Of a DNA stretch of 64,000 nt, positions 8,923 through 16,439 are shown piece after piece (position 1 is the first letter of the stretch; every line of letters begins with the position of its first letter). Both the position numbers and the translations under genes were made by a program. Below the pieces are notes generated by a model, which was given only the letters and a program-made list of their open reading frames with translations, was not told the DNA's origin and did not search any database. The stretch is from VRUE01 sp963706605 (GTDB lineage: Bacteria > Actinomycetota > Thermoleophilia > Solirubrobacterales > 70-9): assembly GCA_963706605.1 (NCBI GenBank), contig OY970165.1:1054001-1118000 (forward strand), written 5' to 3'.

Positions 8923-9624
8923 TTAGTCGAGCGAGGAGAGGAAATCGGCGAGCTCGTTGAGCTTCTTCGGCGGTAGGTCGCGGAAGGAAGGCATGATACC
9001 CGGGCCGATCTCGACCGAGCGGATGATCGCGGCACGGGGTATGCGCTGCGCGATGTGCGTCAGTTCGGGCCCCGGCCCGTTGTTGCCGTTCTCGCCCAGC
9101 TTGTGACAGGCCAGGCACCCGGAGCCGGCGACCACCTCCTTGCCCGCTTCGTAGCGCGGCGCGACCTTCATGTCGATCTCGGTCGGGGAGCCACCGGTGG
9201 CTCCGAGGAAGGTGAGGTATGCCATCGCGATGATCGTCAGGCAGCCGGCCGTGGTCGCGATCGGCCGCCGCGCCGGATTGCGCTCCGGCCCGCGGTCGTA
9301 GAAGGGCAGCAGGAGCAGGAGCACCATGCAGACGGTCGGGATGCCGATCGTCGCGATCGGGACCAGCTCCGGCGGCTTGATCACGCGCAGGACCTCGAAG
9401 AGGAAGAAGAAGTACCACTCGGGGCGCGGCACGTAGCTGGTCGTCGTCGGGTCGGCCTTCGGCCCCTGCTCGGCGCCGAGAATGATCGACATCGCGATGA
9501 TCACGCCGACGACGATCAGCATCATCGCCGAGTCCTTCAGCACCGCGTAGGGGAAGAAGGGCTTGCCCTTCTTCTTCAGCAGCTCGTACTCCTCGAGGTA
9601 TGCCTGCTTCTCGGCCGGCTTCAC
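8923..9624 (-). CDS. qcrC: Menaquinol-cytochrome c reductase cytochrome b/c subunit
   Basis: 233 aa. The N-terminal half matches subunit IV/cytochrome b C-terminal part (YVPRPEWYFFFLFEVLRVIKPPELV) with three membrane helices. The C-terminal half is a c-type cytochrome domain with heme motif CLACH and a later Met ligand candidate (GIMPSFRDL). The Bacillus-type bc complex has this fusion. The GTG start at 9624 was chosen because it overlaps the stop of the preceding 34-codon ORF by 4 nt and has AGGGGG at good spacing; an ATG at 9648 is the alternative. Confidence 0.92.
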   Translation of the reverse strand: MKPAEKQAYLEEYELLKKKGKPFFPYAVLKDSAMMLIVVGVIIAMSIILGAEQGPKADPTTTSYVPRPEWYFFFLFEVLRVIKPPELVPIATIGIPTVCMVLLLLLPFYDRGPERNPARRPIATTAGCLTIIAMAYLTFLGATGGSPTEIDMKVAPRYEAGKEVVAGSGCLACHKLGENGNNGPGPELTHIAQRIPRAAIIRSVEIGPGIMPSFRDLPPKKLNELADFLSSLD

Positions 9625-9725
9625 GGATGAGCCCCCTGGCCGGCGCATTTCCGCGTCCTCGGTCGCTCGCGTGCAGAGCACGCCACGCTCCCTGCGTCCT
9701 TGATCTGCTTGGCCAGGGGGCTCAT
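9621..9725 (-). CDS. Possible 34-aa ORF linking qcrB and qcrC
   Basis: 34 codons, MSPLAKQIKDAG at the N-terminus and QGAHP at the end. Its ATG overlaps the qcrB stop by 4 nt (ATGA) and its TGA overlaps the qcrC GTG by 4 nt (GTGA), so it fills the gap exactly. The peptide is basic, with two Cys and no membrane helix, and I do not recognise it. It begins and ends inside the arms of an 18-bp inverted repeat, so its translation would open a hairpin that hides the qcrC ribosome site. It may be a coupling leader rather than a functional peptide. Confidence 0.45.
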   Translation of the reverse strand: MSPLAKQIKDAGSVACSARERPRTRKCAGQGAHP

Positions 9726-9728
9726 CCG
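9624..9728. repeat. 18-bp perfect inverted repeat flanking the qcrB-qcrC junction
   Basis: Left arm 9624-9641 (CGGATGAGCCCCCTGGCC) is the exact reverse complement of 9711-9728, with a 69-nt spacer. On the transcript the upstream arm covers the qcrB stop and the small-ORF start; the downstream arm covers the AGGGGG ribosome-binding region of qcrC and ends at the G of its start codon. No target-site duplication is evident, so transposon ends are less likely than an RNA hairpin. Confidence 0.8.
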
Positions 9729-10600
9729 CCCCTCCCGTTGGCACCGGCGTCCAGCGAGGTAACCGGCGCCGCGCTTTTCGGCTTGTCGGCGTGCAGCCAC
9801 GGCGGAGCGGTCGTGCCGAGCTTGACGACGAGGTAGAGGTGGGCGCCGATCAGGGCGATGATCGCGCCCGGGACGAGCAGCATGTGGATCGCGTAGAAGC
9901 GGGACAGCGTGGTCGCCCCCAGCTCGGGGCCGGCGCGCAGGAAGTCGCTCAGGTAGGGACCGACGATCGGGCCGGTTCCGTTGATGTTGATGCCGACCAC
10001 AGAGGCCCAGAAGGAGCGCTGGTCGAAGGGCAGCAGATACCCGGTGAATGCCATCGTCATCGTCAGGATCAACAGCACGACGCCGATCACCCAGTTCAGC
10101 TCGCGCGGGTACTTGTAGGCGCCGAAGAAGAAGGTACGCCCCATATGAAGGAAGACCAGGATGACCATCACGCTCGAGCCCCACTTGTGCATCCCGTGCA
10201 CGAACTGGCCGAGGAAGACGTCGTTGTTGATGTGGGAGATAGAGGCGTAGGCCTGGGTGGTCGAGGGCGTGTAGAACATCGCCAGGAAGACGCCGGTCGT
10301 CGCCTGCACGACGAAGGCGATCAAGGTGGCGGAGCCGAGCGTGTAGAACCAGTTGGTTCCCTTCGGCACCTTGCGGTAGAGCATCCCGGTGAGGAAGCCG
10401 GAGGCGGCAGTGCGCTGGTCGACCCAGGCGAGGACGTCGGCGGGGGCGTCCTTGGCGCGGTCGCCAAGGCGCTGCGCGTCGGTGGGACGCTCCGGGGGCG
10501 CGGTCTTCAGGTCCGCCGGAGCGGCGGCCTTGGCGCCGTTGCCCTGGCCCGGCTTGGCCGGTTTGCGAAGCGGTGCGGGAATCAGCGAGTCGAGTTTCAT
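9722..10600 (-). CDS. qcrB: Menaquinol-cytochrome c reductase cytochrome b subunit
   Basis: 292 aa. After a hydrophilic, Pro/Lys/Ala-rich N-terminal extension of about 70 residues comes the four-helix cytochrome b6-type core: GMLYRKVPKGTNWFYTLGS, then QFVHGMHKWGSS and FLHMGRTFFFGAYKYPREL, which supply histidines for the two b hemes, and FAIH-type HMLLVPGAIIALIGAHLYLV. It holds the quinol oxidation and reduction sites with QcrC. Directly downstream of qcrA by 10 nt. Confidence 0.95.
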   Translation of the reverse strand: MKLDSLIPAPLRKPAKPGQGNGAKAAAPADLKTAPPERPTDAQRLGDRAKDAPADVLAWVDQRTAASGFLTGMLYRKVPKGTNWFYTLGSATLIAFVVQATTGVFLAMFYTPSTTQAYASISHINNDVFLGQFVHGMHKWGSSVMVILVFLHMGRTFFFGAYKYPRELNWVIGVVLLILTMTMAFTGYLLPFDQRSFWASVVGININGTGPIVGPYLSDFLRAGPELGATTLSRFYAIHMLLVPGAIIALIGAHLYLVVKLGTTAPPWLHADKPKSAAPVTSLDAGANGRGG

Positions 10601-10610
10601 CGTCGGCTAC

Positions 10611-11291
10611 CTATCCCCCACTCGGCGGCGGGAAGGTCGACGGGCGGGGTGGGTAGAGATATTCCCAGACGCCGCCGGTGAACTCGCCCGGGTCACGGGC
10701 CCGAACCGGTTCCAACTGAGAGGTGACGCTGTAGCGGGGGCCGAGCTCGACCTGGCCGTCGCGGATGCGGGTCTGGAAGTGGTCCAGCGGGCGCACCGGC
10801 GGGCCGCCAATTCGCTTGCCCTGAAAATCGTAGACACCGCCGTGACAGGGGCAGATGAAGTTGCCCGCGGCCTCGACGAAGCGGACCGGACAGCCGAGGT
10901 GGGCGCAGCGATTGGAGACCGCGACCATCTGCTTCGGATTCTCGCCGAGCTGCTTGGACCCCCTGCGCACATAGGCGGTCGTCTTGCCGGCGTCACCGAT
11001 ACCCTCGGTTTCGGTGAAGACGACTTGGCGGTAAGTGTCCTCGACGAAGTCTCCGAACGGGCCGACCGCCTCCCAGCGCTCCTTGCCGCGGTGGAAGATC
11101 GGCGCCACCGCGAACCCGACCGCGGGCAGGACGACCGCGGCTCCGGCGATGCCGCCGAGCCCCTGGGCCGCGATCGTAAAGGCGCGACGGCGAGTCATCG
11201 ACTCGCCCTCGAAGTAGCCGGGAGGGGCGGGCTTCGCCCGCTCCGCCGGGCTCGCCTCGGCTCCGTTTCGCTTGTCCGCTTCCTCAGCCAA
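10611..11291 (-). CDS. qcrA: Rieske iron-sulfur subunit of the bc complex
   Basis: 226 aa. The [2Fe-2S] ligands are in CAHLGC and CPCHGG. The N-terminal region has TRRRAFTIAAQGLGG followed by a hydrophobic helix, consistent with twin-arginine export and a retained membrane anchor. It passes electrons from menaquinol at QcrB to the cytochrome c domain of QcrC. First gene of qcrA-qcrB-ORF-qcrC-menG-polyprenyl synthase. A GCGGGC-TTCG-GCCCGC-like hairpin lies in its first codons. Confidence 0.95.
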   Translation of the reverse strand: MAEEADKRNGAEASPAERAKPAPPGYFEGESMTRRRAFTIAAQGLGGIAGAAVVLPAVGFAVAPIFHRGKERWEAVGPFGDFVEDTYRQVVFTETEGIGDAGKTTAYVRRGSKQLGENPKQMVAVSNRCAHLGCPVRFVEAAGNFICPCHGGVYDFQGKRIGGPPVRPLDHFQTRIRDGQVELGPRYSVTSQLEPVRARDPGEFTGGVWEYLYPPRPSTFPPPSGG

Positions 11292-11491
11292 TGTCCGCCA
11301 GGTGCAAGGAGCACGCAGTTTATTGCCTCAGCGGCAAGACCGAAGTCCGCGGGCATTTGTGTACCGCGGATTAACGCCGGAGACATGGCGGACGGACGGG
11401 CTGGTATAAGCACCCGGCGTGTTTCTTTGCCGACCTGGTCGGCAGCATTCTTGGGGAAGGGGAACGAAATCTGCCGAGCCGGCGGCCACCG

Positions 11492-14400
11492 ATGAGGTCG
11501 GGCCGACAACAGGGCGCCAGCGGCGCCGGTGGCAGCCGCATGCCGCTTGCGCTGCGCAAGCCGCGCGCCCTGCTCGCGGTCGCCCTGGTCGTGATCGCCG
11601 TGCTCGCCGTGCTCGGACAGGGCGTCGAGGACCACCTGCGCCCCACCTCGCTCAGCGTTCCGGGCACCGAATCGGGCAAGGCCAGCGCTCTAGTGCACCA
11701 GTACTTCGGCGACACGGCTCCTTTCGCGATCCTGCTTCAGGGACCCCCGGCCGCCCTCGACCGCCAGGGGCCGGAGCTGATCCGGGCGCTGCGGACCGAC
11801 CCCGCCGTCTCGACCATCTCGCCCTGGGACAAGGGCAGCGTCGCCCGCCTGCGTCCCGGTCCGCGCAAGGCGCTGATCCTGGTCGACTTCCACGTCAGCG
11901 CCGCCGAGGCGGTGAAGAACACCGTCCCGTATCTCGACCGCACCCTGGAAGAACACATCTCCCCCCCGGTCCACTCGGCGGAGACCGGCTTCGCCAGCCT
12001 CTCGCGCGCGATCCAGGACGAGTCGGTCCACTCGACCGAGGTCGCCGAGCTGATCGCGATCCCCTTCCTGCTGCTCGTCCTGCTGCTCGTCTTCCGCTCG
12101 CCGGTGGCTGCCGCGATCCCGCTCGCCTTCGGTGCGGTGACGGTGACCGCCTCCCGAGGAGTGCTCGCGATCGCCGCCAACTGGATCGCGATCGACGGCT
12201 TCGCGCTGACCGTCTGCACGATGATGGGCTTGGCGCTCGGGGTCGACTACGCGTTGCTGATGGTCTCGCGCTTCCGCGAGGAGCTGCTGACGGGCACCGC
12301 GCCGCTGGAGGCGGCGCGGATGACGCGGCGCACCGCCGGGCGCACCACGGCGTTCGCCGGATCGACCCTCTTCCTGGCGATGCTCGTGACCCTCTTCGTG
12401 ATGCCGGGGTCGCTGCTCGTCTCACTCGCCGGCACCGCGATCATCGTCACCGGGATCAGCGTTCTCGTCGCCGCCTTGGTCGGGCCGGCGCTGCTGGCCG
12501 TGCTCGGTCACAACGTCAACCGCTGGCGGATCGGCGGCAATGGAAACGGGCAGGGCGTGATGACGCTCGTTCGCGGCGCCCTCAGCCGGCCCCTGGTCGC
12601 GGCGATCCTGATCGGCGCCGTCGTGCTGCTCTTGGCGGCACCGGCGCTGACGTTGAAGACCGGGCCGCCAAGCGCCAAGCAGCTGCCGTCGTCCAACCCC
12701 GCCCGCGAGGAAGCCGAACTGATCGCCGACGCGATCGGCCCCGGCTGGGACGCCCCCTTCGTGGTCGTCGCCGTCTCCAACAAGGGTCCGATCACCGAAC
12801 CCCAGAGCCTCGCCGCGCTGACGCGCTGGCAAAAACGGATCGCCGCCGACCCGGGTGTGCAAGCTGTGATCGGGCCGGCCCAGATCAAGAGCAAGGTCGA
12901 ACCCCTGCAGAAGACCGGCAACGATCTGCTCGCCGGCCGTGGCGAAGCCGACCCGGAACAACTGACGAAGCTGGGGGACAAGCTCGGCAGCGCCAGCGAC
13001 GGCGTCAAGAAGCTCCGTTCTGGGCTCGCCAAGGCCAGCTACGGAGCCGGGCTGCTCGCCAACGGCACCGGGCGGGCGGGGGACGGAGCCGAACAGTTGG
13101 AAGGGGGCATCGCGCGCGTCGCCTCGGGAGCCGAACAGGCGGTGGGAGCCCTGAACCGGCTCGCCGACGGCTCCGGGAAACTGGCGGAAGGCCAACGCAC
13201 CGCGCAGCTGGGCGCCTTCTCCGTCAAGGGCGGCACCGAAGACCTGCTGAGCAGCCTGAAGGGGAACGGACTGGAACGGGCGCGGAGCCTGCGCGCCGAA
13301 CTGAAGCAGAAGGCTGCCGCCGATCCAAGCCTCGAGCCGCAGGTCCAGGAAGCGGAAAGGCTGGTCGAAGCGCTGGCCATCGCCCGCAACGAAGCACAGC
13401 GGGTCAGCGGTCAGGCAGCGAGGCTGAACGACGGCGAGGTGAGGCTCGCCAACGGGGGGGCAAAGCTGCACAAAGGCGCTGCGCAGCTCGCCGGGGCGGC
13501 CGGCCAGCTCCCCGGCGGACTGGCTCGGCTGGAAGGGGGCGCCTCACAGCTGGCCGCCGGCCTGAGCCGCCTCAGAGGCGGCGCCGACACCCTCGAAGAA
13601 GGTCTGTCCGAAGGCTTCCACCGCTCGCTTCCCCTGCAGAGCGGCCTGCACCGCGGCGGCGTCAAGGTCTCGGTCAGCGCCGCCCGCGTCAACCACAAGG
13701 TCGATCGACTGCGCCGCTCCTCGCCGGGAATCTTCAACTCCGGCTACTTCGTCCTCTCGGCGCTGCAGGGCGCGCCCGAGGAAGAACGGAAGCGCGTCTC
13801 CCGCATCGTCGACCTGGGCCACAGCGGACAGGCCGCGCAGATGATTGTGATCCCTCGCTACACCTTCAACACGCCCGGCTCGGAAGCTCTCAACGAACGG
13901 CTGAAGAAGGACGCCGACGGGCTGGCGGCGGCGACCGGCGCCACCACCGGGGTCACCGGCAGCGCCGCCGAACTGATCGACTACACCAAGGTGATCTCGG
14001 AACGGATCCCGATCATGATCGCCGTGATCACGATCGCCACCTTCCTGATCCTGGTCGTCATCCTGCGGGCGCTGCTGCTGGCGGCGATCGCGGTGGGGCT
14101 GAACCTGATCACGGTCGCCGTCGCCTTCGGGGTGCTCACCCTGCTCTTCAACGTTCCGGAGGGATGGCCGCTGGGGGGGCACTCCTACGTCGACGCGATC
14201 GGCGCGGCGGGGATCTTCGGGATCATCTTCGGGCTCTCGATCGACTATGCCGTCTTCCTGCTGATGCGGATGCGCGAGCACTACGAGAACAACTCCTCGA
14301 ACGAGGAGGCGATCGTCTTCGGGCTCGAGAAGACGGCGCGGGTGATCACCGGCGCGGCGGCGATCATGATGGCCGTCTTCGTCGCCTTCGCCGGCGCCGA

Positions 14401-14584
14401 CATCGCCACCGTGAGCCAACTCGGCACGGGGTTGACCGTGGCCGTGGTGCTCGATGCGACCGTGATCCGCATCGTCCTGCTGCCGGCGCTGATGCTGCTG
14501 CTGGGCGACCGAGTCTGGTGGCTGCCGCGGCCGCTGGAGAGAATCTTGCCGGAGATCGATCTTCACGGCTCTCGGGCGGGTTAG
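11492..14584 (+). CDS. MMPL/RND-family membrane transporter
   Basis: 1030 aa, complete. Helix 1 at about 20-42; then the exterior segment VPGTESGKASALVHQYFGD; helices 2-6 at about 180-340 including GVDYALLMVSRFREEL; a second module near the C-terminus with FGLSIDYAVFLLMRMREHYE. Between them, about residues 480-740, is a helical segment with repeated GA.QL..G...L..G-type heptads, as in actinobacterial MMPL and YhgE/Pip proteins, probably projecting outside the membrane. Substrate unknown. Followed by two secreted-protein genes, matching the arrangement at the other MMPL locus. Confidence 0.93.
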   Translation: MRSGRQQGASGAGGSRMPLALRKPRALLAVALVVIAVLAVLGQGVEDHLRPTSLSVPGTESGKASALVHQYFGDTAPFAILLQGPPAALDRQGPELIRALRTDPAVSTISPWDKGSVARLRPGPRKALILVDFHVSAAEAVKNTVPYLDRTLEEHISPPVHSAETGFASLSRAIQDESVHSTEVAELIAIPFLLLVLLLVFRSPVAAAIPLAFGAVTVTASRGVLAIAANWIAIDGFALTVCTMMGLALGVDYALLMVSRFREELLTGTAPLEAARMTRRTAGRTTAFAGSTLFLAMLVTLFVMPGSLLVSLAGTAIIVTGISVLVAALVGPALLAVLGHNVNRWRIGGNGNGQGVMTLVRGALSRPLVAAILIGAVVLLLAAPALTLKTGPPSAKQLPSSNPAREEAELIADAIGPGWDAPFVVVAVSNKGPITEPQSLAALTRWQKRIAADPGVQAVIGPAQIKSKVEPLQKTGNDLLAGRGEADPEQLTKLGDKLGSASDGVKKLRSGLAKASYGAGLLANGTGRAGDGAEQLEGGIARVASGAEQAVGALNRLADGSGKLAEGQRTAQLGAFSVKGGTEDLLSSLKGNGLERARSLRAELKQKAAADPSLEPQVQEAERLVEALAIARNEAQRVSGQAARLNDGEVRLANGGAKLHKGAAQLAGAAGQLPGGLARLEGGASQLAAGLSRLRGGADTLEEGLSEGFHRSLPLQSGLHRGGVKVSVSAARVNHKVDRLRRSSPGIFNSGYFVLSALQGAPEEERKRVSRIVDLGHSGQAAQMIVIPRYTFNTPGSEALNERLKKDADGLAAATGATTGVTGSAAELIDYTKVISERIPIMIAVITIATFLILVVILRALLLAAIAVGLNLITVAVAFGVLTLLFNVPEGWPLGGHSYVDAIGAAGIFGIIFGLSIDYAVFLLMRMREHYENNSSNEEAIVFGLEKTARVITGAAAIMMAVFVAFAGADIATVSQLGTGLTVAVVLDATVIRIVLLPALMLLLGDRVWWLPRPLERILPEIDLHGSRAG

Positions 14585-14699
14585 AGCAGTAAGCGGGATG
14601 GGAACTCGTGTATTTTCGTCGCGGGGTTGAGGACAAGGGGCCGGGCGGGCGCTGTGCGCCGCTGCCGGGCTGGCCAGCGTAAACAGGAGGATCGATCTA

Positions 14700-15194
14700 G
14701 TGGGAATCTCAGCAAGGATGTCGTCTCTACCCAGACTTACCCTCGCCTTGGTCGTGGCGCTGCTCGTCGCGGTCCCGGTCGCGCTGGCCGACGAACGAAG
14801 CGAATACGTCGAACAGGTCGAGCCGATCTGCAAGGCCAACACCGAAGCCAACGCGCGAATCCTCAAGGGCGTCAAAGACCAGGTCCAGCAGGGCGCTCTG
14901 GTGCCCGCGGGCAAGCGCTTCATCCGCGCGGCCGGTGCCCTTGGAAAGACGGTCACTCAGATCGACAAGGTTCCGAGGCCTGCTGCCGACGACACTAAGC
15001 TGACCAAATGGATCGGCTACCTGAAACAGGAGAAGACCTACCTGCAGCAGATCGGCGCGGCGCTCAAGGCCAAGGACAAGTACCACGCGCAGAAACTCGC
15101 GGTGCAGCTCAACCGCAACAACAACAAAGCCAACAACACGGTGATCAGCTTTCCCTTCAAGGAATGCCGAATCGATTCCTCGAAGTTCATCTAG
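14700..15194 (+). CDS. Secreted helical protein (hypothetical)
   Basis: 164 aa from a GTG at 14700 with AGGAGG nine nt upstream. Signal peptide about residues 1-30 (basic start, TLALVVALLVAVPVALA). The mature part is helical and charged, with two cysteines (about 44 and 156) that could form one disulfide, and an Asn-rich stretch NRNNNKANN near the end. I recognise no domain. It lies 115 bp after the MMPL gene and overlaps the next gene by 31 nt, so it is probably coexpressed with family copy 3. Confidence 0.78.
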   Translation: MGISARMSSLPRLTLALVVALLVAVPVALADERSEYVEQVEPICKANTEANARILKGVKDQVQQGALVPAGKRFIRAAGALGKTVTQIDKVPRPAADDTKLTKWIGYLKQEKTYLQQIGAALKAKDKYHAQKLAVQLNRNNNKANNTVISFPFKECRIDSSKFI

Positions 15195-16000
15195 GCTCGA
15201 GGCTCCTTCGACAGAGGGTCGCGCCAGCGCTGCTGGCCGCGGTCGCGATCATCGGCGCCGTCGTCGGAGTTGCCGCGGCGGCACCGCCGACGCTGACCCA
15301 GGATGGGAACATCGTGGTGTCGTTCAACGGCGGGATATCTCCGCGGGCCCTGCCCCGCACGGGTGTGGCACCGGTTGCGGTCAGCGTGGACAGCTCCTTC
15401 AAGGCCGTTGACGGCACCGACCCGCCCCCTCAACTGCAGCAGATCTCAATCGGGATCAACCGCGGCGGCAAGGTTTTCGATCGCGGCCTGCCGACCTGCG
15501 AGGTCGGCGATATCCAGCCGGCGACGATCAAGGCGGCGCGCAGAATCTGCGGCGGGGCGATCGTCGGCAGAGGCCACGTCCAGGTTCGGGTCCACCTCAC
15601 GAACCAGGAACCCTTCACGTTCGATGGACCGTTGCTCGTCTTCAACGCGGAACGCGTCGGAGGAAACAGGCGGCTGCTGGCCCAGATCTACGGTACGCGG
15701 CCGCCGTCCGCATTCGTCCTGACCTTCAAGGTCCTCAAGGGGAAGGGCACGTTCGGGACTGTGATCAAGACGACGCTCCCGGCGCAGGCGCGCAAATGGG
15801 CCTACGTGACCCGATTCAACATGAAGCTGCAACGGACGTACACCTATCGGGGAAAGCAGCACAGCTACATCAGCGCCGGCTGTGCAGCTCCGCCCGGGTT
15901 CCCTGGCGCCGTCTACCCCTTCGCCCGCGCGACCTTCGGCTTTGCCGGGGGCAAACAGGTCAAGTCAGCGCCCCTGCTCCGCGACTGCACCGTCCGCTGA
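15164..16000 (+). CDS. Secreted four-cysteine protein, family copy 3 (function unknown)
   Basis: 278 aa from the ATG at 15164, which overlaps the previous gene by 31 nt in another frame. Hydrophobic N-terminal segment about 19-40 (VAPALLAAVAIIGAVVGVAAAA) as signal peptide or anchor. Cysteines at 112, 129, 240 and 275 match those of the copies at 3205 and 4014, as do the phrases NGGISPRALPRTGVAPV and GAIVGRGHVQV. More divergent than copies 1 and 2 are from each other. The start is chosen because it is the only standard codon that keeps the signal sequence. Confidence 0.78.
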   Translation: MPNRFLEVHLGSRLLRQRVAPALLAAVAIIGAVVGVAAAAPPTLTQDGNIVVSFNGGISPRALPRTGVAPVAVSVDSSFKAVDGTDPPPQLQQISIGINRGGKVFDRGLPTCEVGDIQPATIKAARRICGGAIVGRGHVQVRVHLTNQEPFTFDGPLLVFNAERVGGNRRLLAQIYGTRPPSAFVLTFKVLKGKGTFGTVIKTTLPAQARKWAYVTRFNMKLQRTYTYRGKQHSYISAGCAAPPGFPGAVYPFARATFGFAGGKQVKSAPLLRDCTVR

Positions 16001-16013
16001 GACGCGGCGCGTC

Positions 16014-16439
16014 TCAGGCGCCGGCAATAGCCTCGATGGATTCCCGCCATGAGGTCGGTGCCTCATCCTCGCGGCCCTCGGCGTGGAGCTGGGCGCAGCG
16101 GCTGATCAGGTCGGCTAACTCGCTCACCGCCCGATCGTCACCCAGCCTGACGAGGCGCTCGATGCCGAGCGCGTAGAGGTAGTCACCGGCGAGCAGGGCC
16201 AGGTCGGCGTCATGGCCGGCGAGCAGGCGCGGCTCGCCGTAGTGGAGCAGATAGCCCTCGCGCACGGACTCGACGACCAGTGCGTACTCGAGCGGCGCTG
16301 CTGCAGCGCGGGGACCGGCGGCGGCGAGCAGGCCGAAGACGGGCTCCTCGGCCGGGTCGACCACGTGCGGGGATATCGGCGTGTCCTCCTCGCGCAGCTG
16401 CTCGGCGAGCAGGCGGAGAACCGCGGAAGGATCGCTCAC
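16014..16439 (-). CDS. Helical protein resembling a truncated polyprenyl-synthase fold
   Basis: 141 aa from the GTG at 16439, which overlaps the hemL stop by 4 nt. The middle part (LALLAGDYLYALGIERLVRL followed by GDDRAVSELADLI) resembles the helix of polyprenyl diphosphate synthases that reads LLAGDYL..., but no DDxxD motif is present and the protein is less than half the normal length. It therefore should not be catalytic alone. Its place at the end of hemB-ahbAB-hemL suggests a link to heme or a prenylated heme, but that is speculative. Confidence 0.65.
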   Translation of the reverse strand: MSDPSAVLRLLAEQLREEDTPISPHVVDPAEEPVFGLLAAAGPRAAAAPLEYALVVESVREGYLLHYGEPRLLAGHDADLALLAGDYLYALGIERLVRLGDDRAVSELADLISRCAQLHAEGREDEAPTSWRESIEAIAGA

